From JASGIT01 sp047601665 (lineage in GTDB: Bacteria; Pseudomonadota; Gammaproteobacteria; Burkholderiales; Burkholderiaceae_C): DNA of 64,000 nt. Of this stretch, positions 32,511 to 41,779 are shown one piece after another. The DNA is taken from NCBI GenBank assembly GCA_047601665.1, contig JASGIT010000001.1, forward strand, positions 2,294,001 through 2,358,000, written 5' to 3'. The notes under the pieces are model-generated. The model had not been told where the DNA came from, did no database searches, and saw only the letters and a program-made list of their open reading frames with translations. Position 1 is the stretch's first letter; each line of letters opens with the position of its first letter. The position numbers and the translations under genes are program-made.

Positions 32511-33806
32511 ATGGACATCGGCATCAACACAGGCGGCAGCCGCCGCGTGGTTATCACCGGCATGGGGCTGGTCTCGCCGCTCGGGCGGGGCACGGAGCTG
32601 TGCTGGCAGCGGCTGCGCGCGGGCGCATCGGGCCTCGTGCGCCTGCCCGAAGGCCTGGCGCCCGACGTGCCCGCGCAGGTGGCGGGCCTGGTGCCCGATA
32701 CGGCGCGCGATCCTGAAGGCGGCTGGAGCATCGACGCCGTGGCGCCCGCGAAGGAGCTGCGCAAGATGGATCGCTTCATCCCCTTGGCGCTCGACGCGGC
32801 GGCCCAGGCGCTGGCCCAGGCGGGCTGGCCGCCCGAGGACGAGCGCGCGCGCGAGCGCACGGCCTGCATCATCGCCTCGGGCATCGGCGGCTTCGGCGCC
32901 ATCGCCCAGGCTGTGCGTACCACCGACAACAAGGGGACGCAGCGGCTCTCGCCGTTCACCGTGCCGTCCTTCCTCGTCAACCTGGCCGCTGGGCACGTCT
33001 CGATCCGCCACGGGCTCAAGGGGCCGCTGGGCGCGCCCGTCACCGCCTGCGCGGCCAGCGTGCAGGCCGTGGGCGACGGGCTGCGGCTGATCCGCTCGGG
33101 CGAAGCCGACGTGGCCCTGTGCGGCGGCACCGAGGCCGCCATCGACCGCGTGAGCCTGGGCGGCTTCGCCGCGGCCAGGGCGCTATCCACGGGATACAAC
33201 GACCGCCCGCACGAGGCATCGCGCCCGTTCGACGCGAGCCGCGACGGCTTCGTGATGGGCGAGGGCGCGGGCGCGCTGGTGCTCGAATCGCTGGAGCACG
33301 CGCTCGCGCGCGGCGCCGTGCCGCTGGCCGAGGTGGCGGGCTACGGCACCTCGGCCGACGCCTTCCACATCACCGCCGGCCCCGAGGACGGCGACGGCGC
33401 GCGCCGCAGCATGGCGCAGGCGCTGGCCATGGCGGGCATCGCGCCCGCCCAGGTGCAGTACCTGAACGCGCACGCCACCTCCACGCCCGTGGGCGACAGG
33501 GGCGAGCTGGCCGCGATCCGCCGTCTTTTCGGTGCCAGCGGCGGCGTGGCCGTGAGCTCCACCAAGTCCGCCACCGGCCACCTGCTGGGTGCGGCGGGGG
33601 CCGTGGCGGCCATCTTCACGGTGCTGGCGCTGCGCGACCAGGTGGCACCGGCCACGCTCAACCTGGTGGAGCCCGACCCGTTGGCCGAGGGCATCGACCT
33701 GGTGGCGGGTAGCGCACGGCCGATGGCTATGGAGTACGCGCTGGTCAACGGCTTCGGCTTTGGCGGCGTGAATGCGTCGCTGCTGCTGCGCCGGGTTCAA
33801 ACGTAG
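32511..33806 (+). CDS. Beta-ketoacyl-ACP synthase (FabF/KAS II type)
   Basis: A 431-residue decarboxylating condensing enzyme of the thiolase fold. The catalytic Cys is in VTACAAS near 180, with histidines in NAHATST near 320 and in SATGHLLGAAG near 356: the Cys-His-His triad of FabF. It starts GGSRRVVITGMGLVSPLGRG. Being isolated from fab genes and divergent from a TetR regulator, it may serve a specialised acyl chain rather than housekeeping synthesis. Its stop overlaps the convergent hexR gene by 10 bases. Confidence 0.88.
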   Translation: MDIGINTGGSRRVVITGMGLVSPLGRGTELCWQRLRAGASGLVRLPEGLAPDVPAQVAGLVPDTARDPEGGWSIDAVAPAKELRKMDRFIPLALDAAAQALAQAGWPPEDERARERTACIIASGIGGFGAIAQAVRTTDNKGTQRLSPFTVPSFLVNLAAGHVSIRHGLKGPLGAPVTACAASVQAVGDGLRLIRSGEADVALCGGTEAAIDRVSLGGFAAARALSTGYNDRPHEASRPFDASRDGFVMGEGAGALVLESLEHALARGAVPLAEVAGYGTSADAFHITAGPEDGDGARRSMAQALAMAGIAPAQVQYLNAHATSTPVGDRGELAAIRRLFGASGGVAVSSTKSATGHLLGAAGAVAAIFTVLALRDQVAPATLNLVEPDPLAEGIDLVAGSARPMAMEYALVNGFGFGGVNASLLLRRVQT

Positions 33807-34642
33807 CGCTTGGCGTGCAGGTTGTCGTTCATCTGCTGCAGCAGCGGCTGCAAGGCCGGCCCCAGGCGCAGCGCCACGCAGGTGGCCAGCACGTCGATGA
33901 CCAGCAGGTGCAGCAGGCGCGACACCATGGGGCTGTAGCGGTCGTAGCCCTCGGGGTGGTCGGCGGCGAGGTGGATGGCGCAGGCGCTGGCCAGAGGCGT
34001 GCCGCTGGTGGTCACGGCGATGGCGGTGGCGCCGTTCTTGGTGGCGATGTCCACCGCGTCCAGCAGGTCGCGCGTGCGGCCCGAGTTGCTGATGAGCACC
34101 ACGCAGTCGCCCGCTCCCAGCGTGGTGGCGCTCATCACCTGCATGTGGCCGTCGCTGATGGCGATGCTGGTCAGCCCCAGGCGGAAGAATTTGTGCTGCG
34201 CGTCCTGCGCGACGATGCCGGAGTTGCCCGCGCCGTAGAACTCGATGCGCTTGCCCGTGCGCCAGGTGGCGGCAATGGCCTCGGCGGCGCGCTGCATGGC
34301 GGCGGTGCTGGCGGCGTTGCGGTATTGCAGGAAGGCGGCGACGGTGTTGTCCACCACTTTGACCAGCACGTCGCCGGTCTTGTCGTCGGCGTCCACGCTG
34401 CGGTGGATGTAGGGCACGCCCTCGCTCACGCTGCCCGCGAGCTTGAGCTTGAAGTCGGCCAGCCCGTCGTAGCCCATGCTGCGGCAAAAGCGCACCACGG
34501 TCGGCTTGCTCACGTGGGCGCGGTCGGCCAGTTCGCGCACCGGCATCCGGGCAAAGGCGCGCGGGTCTTGCAGCACCAGCTTGGCCACGCGCTGCTCGGC
34601 GGGCGCGAGCGAAGGGAGCGACGCGGTGATGCGGTCGAGCAT
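33797..34642 (-). CDS. hexR: HexR-type MurR/RpiR family regulator
   Basis: A 281-residue regulator with an N-terminal RpiR helix-turn-helix (about 1-77, including VRELADRAHVSKPTVVRFCRSMGY) and a SIS sugar-phosphate domain (about 125-260, with GNSGIVAQDAQHKF and ISNSGRTRDLL). HexR proteins repress zwf, edd/eda and related genes and respond to KDPG. Its start codon overlaps the zwf stop by one base, so zwf and hexR form an operon, divergent from tal. Confidence 0.88.
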   Translation of the reverse strand: MLDRITASLPSLAPAEQRVAKLVLQDPRAFARMPVRELADRAHVSKPTVVRFCRSMGYDGLADFKLKLAGSVSEGVPYIHRSVDADDKTGDVLVKVVDNTVAAFLQYRNAASTAAMQRAAEAIAATWRTGKRIEFYGAGNSGIVAQDAQHKFFRLGLTSIAISDGHMQVMSATTLGAGDCVVLISNSGRTRDLLDAVDIATKNGATAIAVTTSGTPLASACAIHLAADHPEGYDRYSPMVSRLLHLLVIDVLATCVALRLGPALQPLLQQMNDNLHAKRYV

Positions 34643-36114
34643 CAGGTCTCTTCTATCCAGCTATGGCCGCTGCGGGCCACCAATGCGCTGGCCGCGCTCG
34701 GCCCCCAGGTGCCCGCCGCGTAGGGTCGCGGGCCTTCGCCGCGCGCGTCGGCTTCGCGCCAGTGGTGGTGGATGGGCTCCACCCAGCGCCATGCGGCCTC
34801 CTGCTCGTCGCTGCGCACGAACAGGTTCAGGCGGCCCGCGATCACGTCGAGCAGCAGCCGCTCATACGCGCCTACGCGCTCCTGGCCGAAGCGCTGGTCG
34901 AAGTCCAGATCCAGCTGCACGGGCGACAGGGTTTGCATGGCGCTCGCGGGGGCGCGCTGGTTCTGCCCGGCGGCAAACAGGTGCAGCGCCAGGCCGTCGC
35001 GCGGCTGCAGGTGGATGACCAGGCGGTTGGCCGCGCCCACGGGCGTGCGGTAGATGGCGTGCGGCGCCTGGTGGAAGTTCACGGCGATGTGCCCCTCGTG
35101 CGCGGCCAGGCGTTTGCCGGTGCGGATGTAGAAGGGCACGCCCGCCCAGCGCCAGTTGGCGATCTCGGTGCGCAGGGCGACGAAGGTTTCCGTCGTGCTG
35201 CCGTCGGGAACGCCCGGCTCCTGCACGTAGCCGGGCACGGGCTGGCCCGCCAGCTGGCCCGCGGCGTACTGGCCGCGCACCACGTCGCGCGCCAGCGTCT
35301 CGGCCGTCCAGGGCTTGAGGGCGCGCAGCACCTTGAGCTTTTCGTCGCGGATGGCGTCGGCGTGCGCGTTGATGGGCGGCTCCATGCCGATCGCGCACAG
35401 CAGCTGCAGCGCGTGGTTCTGCACCATGTCGCGCAGCGCGCCCGTGCCGTCGTAGAACGCGCCGCGCTTTTCCACGCCCAGTTGCTCGGCGATGGTGATC
35501 TCGATGCTGGCCACCGTCTCGCGCCGCCACAGGGGCTCGAACAGCACGTTGCCGAAGCGCAGCGCCAGCAGGTTCTGCACGCTGGGCTTGCCCAGGTAGT
35601 GGTCGATGCGGAAGATCTGCCGCTCCTCGAACACGCTGCGCACGGCGGCGTTGATGGCGCGGTTGGAGGCGAGGTCGTGGCCCAGGGGTTTTTCGAGCAC
35701 CACGCGGGTGTGCGGCGTGGCCAGGCCGGCCGCGCCCAGTTGCTCGCACACCGTGGTGAACAGCGCGGGCGCGGTCGCCAGGTACATGACGGCCGTGTCT
35801 GCGCCGCGCCGCTGCAGCAGGTCGGCCAGCCGCTGGTAGTCATCGGCCTGCGACAAGTCCATGCGCAGGTAGTGCAGATGCTGCGCGAAGCGGGCGAATT
35901 CTTCGGCGCTGGGGCGTTTTTCACCCTCCACCTGGGCCAGGCGGCTGGCGATGAGGTCGCGGTACTGCGCCTCGTCCAGCGCGTCGCGCGCCACGCCGAT
36001 GATGCGGCCTTCGGCGGGCAGCGTGCCGTGGCGGTGCGCCTGGAACAGTGCGGGAAGCAGCTTGCGCCAGGCCAAATCGCCCGTGCCGCCGAACAGAACC
36101 AGATCAAAGCTCAT
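34642..36114 (-). CDS. zwf: Glucose-6-phosphate 1-dehydrogenase
   Basis: A 490-residue NADP-linked enzyme that oxidises glucose-6-phosphate to 6-phosphogluconolactone. The nucleotide-binding start LVLFGGTGDLAWRKLLPAL replaces the usual GASGDL with GGTGDL. The substrate motif RIDHYLGK lies near 168, and the KPLG region of the coenzyme site is present (VLEKPLGHD). The ATG at 36114 is chosen; upstream in-frame sequence crosses the tal control region. Overlap with hexR makes a small operon probably repressed by HexR. Confidence 0.95.
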   Translation of the reverse strand: MSFDLVLFGGTGDLAWRKLLPALFQAHRHGTLPAEGRIIGVARDALDEAQYRDLIASRLAQVEGEKRPSAEEFARFAQHLHYLRMDLSQADDYQRLADLLQRRGADTAVMYLATAPALFTTVCEQLGAAGLATPHTRVVLEKPLGHDLASNRAINAAVRSVFEERQIFRIDHYLGKPSVQNLLALRFGNVLFEPLWRRETVASIEITIAEQLGVEKRGAFYDGTGALRDMVQNHALQLLCAIGMEPPINAHADAIRDEKLKVLRALKPWTAETLARDVVRGQYAAGQLAGQPVPGYVQEPGVPDGSTTETFVALRTEIANWRWAGVPFYIRTGKRLAAHEGHIAVNFHQAPHAIYRTPVGAANRLVIHLQPRDGLALHLFAAGQNQRAPASAMQTLSPVQLDLDFDQRFGQERVGAYERLLLDVIAGRLNLFVRSDEQEAAWRWVEPIHHHWREADARGEGPRPYAAGTWGPSAASALVARSGHSWIEET

Positions 36115-36156
36115 GGCCGTGAAAGTGTGTTTGAGGGGGTGCTTTGAATGTAATCG

Positions 36157-36170
36157 AGTTTCATGAAACT
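36157..36170. promoter_or_regulatory. Perfect 14-bp palindrome between zwf and tal (candidate HexR operator)
   Basis: AGTTTCATGAAACT lies midway between the divergent zwf and tal starts, preceded by TGTAATCG. HexR operators described in other proteobacteria are AT-rich palindromes of the TGTA-TACA type, so this site is plausible in place but not identical in sequence. Assignment to HexR is inference. Confidence 0.45.
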
Positions 36171-36215
36171 TGGTAACCCGCCGTACACTCGGGGTACATC
36201 CACCGAGAATTTGCC

Positions 36216-37163
36216 ATGCACCAACTCGACGCACTCAAGCAGTTCACCACCGTGGTGGCCGACACGGGCGACTTCCGCCAGTTGGCCCAGTTCCGCCCGC
36301 AGGACGCGACCACCAACCCCTCGCTGATCCTCAAGGCCGTGCAAAAGCCCGAATACGCGCCGTTGCTGGCCGAGACCGTGGCGCGCTGGCGCGGCAAACC
36401 ACTCGACGAGGTGATGGACCGGCTGCTGGTGCGCTTTGGCGCGGAGATCCTCTCCATCATCCCGGGCCGCGTCTCCACCGAGGTCGATGCGCGCCTGTCC
36501 TTCGACACCGCCGCCACCGTGGCGCGGGCCGAGCGCATCATCGAGCTGTACCAGGCCGAGGGGCTGGACACGGCCCGCGTGCTCATCAAGATCGCATCGA
36601 CTTGGGAGGGCATCGAGGCGGCGCGCCAACTGGAGAGTCGGGGCATCCGCACCAACCTCACGCTGCTGTTCAGCTTCTGCCAGGCCGTGGCCTGCGGGCA
36701 GGCCAAGGTGCAGCTGATCTCGCCCTTCGTGGGCCGTATTTACGACTGGTACAAGAAGCAGGCGGGCGCGAACTGGGACGAGGCCGCGATGGCCGGTGCC
36801 AACGACCCCGGCGTGCGCTCAGTACAGGCCATTTACAACCACTACAAGCGCTTTGGCGTGAAGACCGAGGTGATGGGCGCGAGCTTCCGCAACGTGGGGC
36901 AGATCATTGCGCTGGCGGGCTGCGATCTGCTCACCATCGCGCCCGAGCTGCTGGCGCAATTGGCCGCTGCCGACGCGCCCCTGGCCCGCGCGCTGGATGC
37001 CGACGCCGCGCGCCAGCTGGATCTGTCCGCCGTGCAGTACGACGAGGCGGGCTTCCGCTACGCGCTCAACGAAGACGCCATGGCGACGGAAAAGCTGGCT
37101 GAAGGCATCCGCGCCTTTGCTGCCGACGCGATCAAGCTCGAAGCGCTGATGCGCACGCTTTAA
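36216..37163 (+). CDS. tal: Transaldolase
   Basis: A 315-residue TalB-type transaldolase that transfers dihydroxyacetone units in the non-oxidative pentose phosphate pathway. The N-terminal motif DATTNPSLILKA near 31 and the Schiff-base lysine region VLIKIASTWEGI near 122 are intact, as is NLTLLFSF near 147. The start ATG is at 36216. The stop overlaps the convergent enoyl-CoA hydratase gene by three bases. It shares a control region with zwf-hexR. Confidence 0.95.
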   Translation: MHQLDALKQFTTVVADTGDFRQLAQFRPQDATTNPSLILKAVQKPEYAPLLAETVARWRGKPLDEVMDRLLVRFGAEILSIIPGRVSTEVDARLSFDTAATVARAERIIELYQAEGLDTARVLIKIASTWEGIEAARQLESRGIRTNLTLLFSFCQAVACGQAKVQLISPFVGRIYDWYKKQAGANWDEAAMAGANDPGVRSVQAIYNHYKRFGVKTEVMGASFRNVGQIIALAGCDLLTIAPELLAQLAAADAPLARALDADAARQLDLSAVQYDEAGFRYALNEDAMATEKLAEGIRAFAADAIKLEALMRTL

Positions 37164-37942
37164 CGAAACACCGGCGCGCGCTTTTCCAGAAAGGCTTGCA
37201 CGCCTTCCGCGAACTCGGGCCGGTCGATCAGCTCGCGCTGGCGGCTGGCCTCGTAGCGCATCTGCGCCAGCAGCGGCTGCTGGGCGGCGCTGTCGTAGGC
37301 GGCGCGCATTTCCGTCACGGCGTGCTGGGGCAGGCGCGCCAGGCGGTGCGCCGTTTCCAGCGCCTTGGCGCGCAGGTCGGCGTCCTCCACGCAGGCCCAC
37401 ACCAGCCCCCATTGCGCGGCCTGTTCGGCGGGCAGGCGTTCGTCCAGCAGCGCCATGCCCATGGCCCGCGCGCGGCCCACGAGGCGCTCCAGGAACCAGG
37501 TGGTGCCCAGGTCCGGCACCAGGCCCAGGCGCGGCATGAACGACAGGTAGAAGTAGGCCGAGCGCGCCGCCAGCACCACGTCCGCCGCCAGCGCTATCCC
37601 CACGCCCGCACCGGCGGCCGGCCCGTTGATGGCGTTGACCACCGGGAAGGGCAGGGTGCGCAGGTCTTCGATGATGCGGTTGGACAGCGCCTCCAGTTCG
37701 CCGGCCACGTGCTCGCCCAGGCTGCCGCTGGCCGGCGTGCCCATGCCGCCCAGGTCCGCCCCCACGCAGAAGGCCCGGCCCGCGCCGGTGAGTACCAGGG
37801 CGCGCACGGTGCGGTCGTTGCGCAGTTCCGCCAGCGCGGCGCGCAGTTCCCGCTGGAGCGAGGCGGCGATCGGGTTCAGCCGCTGCGGAATGTTGAGGCT
37901 GAGGATGGCGACCGGGCCGTCGCGCTCTTGCAGGACTTCCAT
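37160..37942 (-). CDS. Enoyl-CoA hydratase/isomerase family protein
   Basis: A 260-residue crotonase-fold protein. The oxyanion-hole motifs are present (GRAFCVGADLGGM near 60 and INGPAAGAGVGIALAADVV near 105). At the hydratase positions it has GLVPDLGTTWFLERLVG near 140, closer to PaaG/isomerase-like members than to classic hydratases with two glutamates. The start ATG at 37942 is 2 bases from the thiolase stop, so both form one unit for beta-oxidation-type catabolism. The exact substrate is unclear. Confidence 0.88.
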   Translation of the reverse strand: MEVLQERDGPVAILSLNIPQRLNPIAASLQRELRAALAELRNDRTVRALVLTGAGRAFCVGADLGGMGTPASGSLGEHVAGELEALSNRIIEDLRTLPFPVVNAINGPAAGAGVGIALAADVVLAARSAYFYLSFMPRLGLVPDLGTTWFLERLVGRARAMGMALLDERLPAEQAAQWGLVWACVEDADLRAKALETAHRLARLPQHAVTEMRAAYDSAAQQPLLAQMRYEASRQRELIDRPEFAEGVQAFLEKRAPVFR

Positions 37943-37944
37943 GC

Positions 37945-39126
37945 TCAGAGCCGCTCGATGATCGTCACGTTCGCCATGCCGCCGCCTTCGCACATGGTCT
38001 GCAGCCCGTAGCGCTTGCCGCGCTGGTGCAGCGCGTTGACCAGCGTGGTCATGAGCTTGGTGCCCGAGCCGCCCAGCGGGTGGCCCAGGGCGATGGCGCC
38101 GCCGTTGACGTTCAGGCGTTCGGGGTCGGCGTCCAGCGCCTGCAGCCAGGCGAGGGGAACGGGGGCAAAGGCTTCGTTGACTTCGTAGAGGTCGATGTCG
38201 CCGATCTTCATGCCCGCCTTGTGCAGCGCGCGCTGGGTGGCGGGCAGCGGGGCTTCGAGCATGATGACCGGGTCGTGCCCCAGCACGCTCATGTGGTGGA
38301 TGCGCGCCAGCGGCTGCACGCCCAGCGCTTTCAGGCCGCGCTCGTTGACCACCATCACGCCGCTGGCGCCGTCGCAGATCTGGCTGGCGGTGGCGGCGGT
38401 GCAGCGCCCGCCCTCGGCAATCAGCTTGACGCTGGCGATGCCTTCGAGCGTGGCGTCGTAGCGGATGCCTTCGTCGGCGCTGTGCAGGTCGCCGGGCTCG
38501 GTGCCGTCGTTCATGCGCGCCTTGACGGGCACGATTTCGTTGGCGAACAGCCCGGCCCGGGCGGCGGCGGCGGCGCGCTGGTGGCTTTGCAGGGCGTAGG
38601 CATCGAGCCGGGCTTTTTCAAGGCCGTATTTCTTCGCCATCATCTCCGCGCCGGTGAACTGGCTGAACTGGTCGACGCCGGGGTAGCGCTGGCTGATGAG
38701 CGGGCTCATGTAGGTGCCCAGGCCGTTCTTGAAAGGCAGCACGGTGGGGGTGCCCATGGGCACGCGGGTCATGCTTTCGACGCCCGCGGCGATCACCACG
38801 TCCATGGCGCCGGACATCACGGCCTGCGCCGCGAAGTGGATGGCCTGCTGCGACGAGCCGCATTGCCGGTCCACCGAGGTGGCGGGCACGGATTCGGGCA
38901 GCTTGCTCGCCAGCACCGCGTTGCGCGCCACGTTCATGGCCTGCTCGCCCACCTGGCCCACGCAGCCCATGATCACGTCCTCGACCAGCGCCGGGTCGGC
39001 GTGGGTGCGGTCTACCAGCGCGTTGAGCACCTGGGCGGCCAGGTCGGCAGGGTGCCAGCCGGACAGGCGGCCATTGCGGCGGCCCCCGGCGGTGCGGGCG
39101 GCGGCGACGATGAAGGCTTCGGGCAT
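37945..39126 (-). CDS. Thiolase, acetyl-CoA C-acyltransferase
   Basis: A 393-residue thiolase. The nucleophilic Cys is in DRQCGSSQQA near 89, the base region is NGGAIALGHPLGGSGTK near 345, and the second Cys is in QTMCEGGGMAN near 378. Such enzymes cleave 3-ketoacyl-CoA with CoA or condense acetyl-CoA. It is followed immediately by the enoyl-CoA hydratase gene, suggesting fatty-acid or aromatic-acid degradation. Confidence 0.93.
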   Translation of the reverse strand: MPEAFIVAAARTAGGRRNGRLSGWHPADLAAQVLNALVDRTHADPALVEDVIMGCVGQVGEQAMNVARNAVLASKLPESVPATSVDRQCGSSQQAIHFAAQAVMSGAMDVVIAAGVESMTRVPMGTPTVLPFKNGLGTYMSPLISQRYPGVDQFSQFTGAEMMAKKYGLEKARLDAYALQSHQRAAAAARAGLFANEIVPVKARMNDGTEPGDLHSADEGIRYDATLEGIASVKLIAEGGRCTAATASQICDGASGVMVVNERGLKALGVQPLARIHHMSVLGHDPVIMLEAPLPATQRALHKAGMKIGDIDLYEVNEAFAPVPLAWLQALDADPERLNVNGGAIALGHPLGGSGTKLMTTLVNALHQRGKRYGLQTMCEGGGMANVTIIERL

Positions 39127-39184
39127 TTCGGGAACTCCAAAGGGAACACAAAAGCCTATTGTTAGCGCAGGGAGACCGTGGGAG

Positions 39185-39202
39185 ATCGTCGGATGCGACG
39201 AT
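39185..39202. promoter_or_regulatory. 7-bp inverted repeat upstream of the Bug-family gene
   Basis: ATCGTCG-GATG-CGACGAT, a perfect inverted repeat in the 132-base divergent gap between thiolase and the solute-binding protein. It is a possible operator of unknown owner. Confidence 0.3.
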
Positions 39203-39258
39203 GGCGATGCAGGGGCGGCGCTCCTAGGCTGTAGGGCATAAATAAAGGAGACAAGGAC

Positions 39259-40218
39259 ATGAAAACCATGCGACGCCTCGCCGTCCTGGCCTGCGCGGCC
39301 TGGGCGGTGCTGCCCGTTCAAGCGCAGGAATACCCTGCCGCCAAGCCCATCACCCTGATCGTGCCCTTCCCCGCGGGCGGGGCCACCGACGTGCAGGCGC
39401 GCGCGCTGGCACGTGCCGCGTCGGCGGAGCTGAAGCAGCAGATCGTCATCCTCAACCAGCCCGGTGTGGCCGCCACGCTGGGCCCGGCGACGATGGCGCG
39501 CCAGGCCAAACCCGACGGCTACACCATTGCACTGAGCGCCGGCACGCTGCTGCGCCAGCCGCATCTGCAGAAGGTGAACTATGACCCGCTCAAGGACTTC
39601 ACCTGGATCATGGGCGTGGCGGCCTACACCACGGGCATCACCGTCAAGGCCGATGCGCCGTGGAAGACCGCGAAGGAACTGTTCGCCTACGCCAAGGCCC
39701 ACCCCGGCAAGGTCAGCTACGGCACGGTGGGCAAGGGCAGCACGGCGCACATCGCCATGTCGGCCCTGCAGAAGGCAGCGGGCCTCGAATTCAACTTCGT
39801 GCCCTTCAAGGGGGCGATCGAGGTATTCACCGCGCTGCAGGGTGGCCACCTGGACGTGGCGGCCGAGGCGGGCTTCGGCAGCACCGTGGACTCCGGCAAG
39901 GGCCGACTGCTGGCGGTCTTCAACGAGCAGCGCACCAAGGAGCGCCCCGACGTGCCCACGGTGAAGGAGCTGGGCTACAACGTGGTGCTGGCCAGCAACT
40001 ACGGCATCGCCGGGCCGAAGGGCATGGACCCCAAGGTGGTCAAGACGCTGCACGACGCCTTCAAGAAGGCGATGGACGACCCGGAGTTCCTGCGCATCCT
40101 CAAGCAGAACGACGAGTCCACCATGTACATGGACAGCAAGGCCTACACCGATTGGGCCGCCAGGACCTACGCGCAGGAAAAGCGCTACCTGACGGAACTG
40201 AACATCCAACTCGACTGA
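39259..40218 (+). CDS. Tripartite tricarboxylate transporter-type (Bug family) substrate-binding protein
   Basis: A 319-residue periplasmic binding protein with a signal peptide (MKTMRRLAVLACAAWAVLPVQAQ) and the Bug-family motifs PITLIVPFPAGGATDVQAR near 30 and GYTIALSAG near 88. Burkholderiales carry many orphan Bug proteins without TctAB membrane partners, and none is nearby here. AAGGAG precedes the ATG. The acyl-CoA ligase gene follows after 9 bases, so the ligand may be a carboxylic acid that the ligase activates. Confidence 0.9.
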   Translation: MKTMRRLAVLACAAWAVLPVQAQEYPAAKPITLIVPFPAGGATDVQARALARAASAELKQQIVILNQPGVAATLGPATMARQAKPDGYTIALSAGTLLRQPHLQKVNYDPLKDFTWIMGVAAYTTGITVKADAPWKTAKELFAYAKAHPGKVSYGTVGKGSTAHIAMSALQKAAGLEFNFVPFKGAIEVFTALQGGHLDVAAEAGFGSTVDSGKGRLLAVFNEQRTKERPDVPTVKELGYNVVLASNYGIAGPKGMDPKVVKTLHDAFKKAMDDPEFLRILKQNDESTMYMDSKAYTDWAARTYAQEKRYLTELNIQLD

Positions 40219-40227
40219 GGAGCCGCC

Positions 40228-41778
40228 ATGCGTCTGACCCAACTATTGAACAAGGGCCTGCTGGAGCGCCCCCGGGCCACGGCCACCGTCTGCGGCGCGC
40301 GCCGCCGCAGTTTTGCCGAACTGGGCGACCGCGTGGCGCGGCTGGCGGGCGCGCTGCAGGCCCTGGGCCTGCCCGCAGGGGGCCGCGTGGGGCTGCTGGC
40401 GCTGAATGCCGACCGCACCCTCGAATACCTGTGGGGCACCTGGTGGGCGGGCGGCGTGGTCAATCCGGTGAACGTGCGCTGGACGCCGCAGGAGGTGGCC
40501 TATTCGCTCGACGACTGCGACACGCGCATCCTGCTGGTGGACGATGCCTTCAAGGACATGGCCGGGCCGCTGCGGGCCTTGTCCCAATCCTTGCAGGTCT
40601 TGGTGTACGTGGGCGACGGCGCCGCGCCGGAGGGCATGTTGCCGTACGAGGAATTGCTGGCCCAGGCCAGCCCCGTGGCCGACGCGGGGCGGCAGGGCGA
40701 CGACCTGGCGGGCGTGCTGTACACCGGCGGCACCACGGGCAAGCCCAAGGGCGTGATGCTGAGCCACGCCAACCTGTACATCAACGCGCTGTCCGGCGTG
40801 GCCGCCGCGCCGCGCCCCGATGACGCCGTGGGCATCGTCACCGCGCCGCTGTTCCACGTGGGCGGCATCAGCCTGGTCATTCAGCTGATGCTGCGCCAGT
40901 GCAAGCAGGTCATCCTGCCGGGCTTCGACGAGATCGCCATCCTGAACGCGGTGCGCGACGAGGGCGGCAGCGAAGTCTTCATGGTGCCCACCATGCTCAA
41001 GCGCCTCATCGAGCACCCGTGCTTCGGCGAGTACGACGTGTCGGGCCTCAAGCTCATGATCTACGGCGCGGCCCCCATCGACGGCGCGCTGCTGGCGCAG
41101 GCCGCGAAGGCGCTGCCGGCGACGCAGTTCACGCAGGCCTACGGCATGACGGAAACCGCCCCCACGGTGGCGATGCTGCCCGCCTGGTGCCACACCACGC
41201 CGGGCCACGAGGCCAAGCTGCGTTCGGTCGGGCGGCCCGTGCCCATTGCCGAGATCCGCATCGTCGACCCCGAGGGCCGCCCCGTGCCCACCGGCACGGC
41301 GGGCGAGGTCATCGTGCGCGGCCCCATGGTCATGCAAGGCTACTGGGGCAAGCCGGAGCAGACGGCGCAGGCGCTGAAGGACGGCTGGATGCACACCGGC
41401 GACGGCGGGCGGTTTGACGAGGACGGGTTTCTCTACATCACCGACCGCATCAAGGACATGATCGTCACGGGCGGCGAGAACGTGTACTCGGTCGAGGTGG
41501 AGAACGTGGTGGCGCAACTGCCCGGCGTGTCGATGGTGGGGGTGATCGGCCTGCCCGACGAGCAATGGGGCGAGCGCGTGCACGCCGTGGTGGTGGTGCG
41601 CGAGGGGCACACGCTGACCGCCGAACAGGTCATGGCCCACTGCAAGAGCCAGATCGCGGGCTACAAATGCCCGCGCAGCGTGGAGTTCCGCGACCAGCTG
41701 CCGCTGTCGGCGGCCGGCAAGCTGCTCAAGCACGTGCTGCGCGCGCCGTACTGGAAGGACAAGGGGCGCAGCGTGTAG
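40228..41778 (+). CDS. AMP-dependent acyl-CoA synthetase/ligase
   Basis: A 516-residue ANL-superfamily enzyme that forms an acyl-adenylate and then a CoA thioester. The phosphate loop YTGGTTGKPKGVM lies near 165, AYGMTETAP near 305, DGWMHTGDGG near 388, and the C-terminal lysine motif LPLSAAGKLLK near 490. The chain-length class cannot be read from the sequence. GAGGAG 7 bases upstream overlaps the preceding gene end. It is coupled to the Bug protein gene and lies opposite the thiolase/hydratase pair, consistent with an acid-degradation locus. Confidence 0.9.
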   Translation: MRLTQLLNKGLLERPRATATVCGARRRSFAELGDRVARLAGALQALGLPAGGRVGLLALNADRTLEYLWGTWWAGGVVNPVNVRWTPQEVAYSLDDCDTRILLVDDAFKDMAGPLRALSQSLQVLVYVGDGAAPEGMLPYEELLAQASPVADAGRQGDDLAGVLYTGGTTGKPKGVMLSHANLYINALSGVAAAPRPDDAVGIVTAPLFHVGGISLVIQLMLRQCKQVILPGFDEIAILNAVRDEGGSEVFMVPTMLKRLIEHPCFGEYDVSGLKLMIYGAAPIDGALLAQAAKALPATQFTQAYGMTETAPTVAMLPAWCHTTPGHEAKLRSVGRPVPIAEIRIVDPEGRPVPTGTAGEVIVRGPMVMQGYWGKPEQTAQALKDGWMHTGDGGRFDEDGFLYITDRIKDMIVTGGENVYSVEVENVVAQLPGVSMVGVIGLPDEQWGERVHAVVVVREGHTLTAEQVMAHCKSQIAGYKCPRSVEFRDQLPLSAAGKLLKHVLRAPYWKDKGRSV

Positions 41779-41779
41779 T

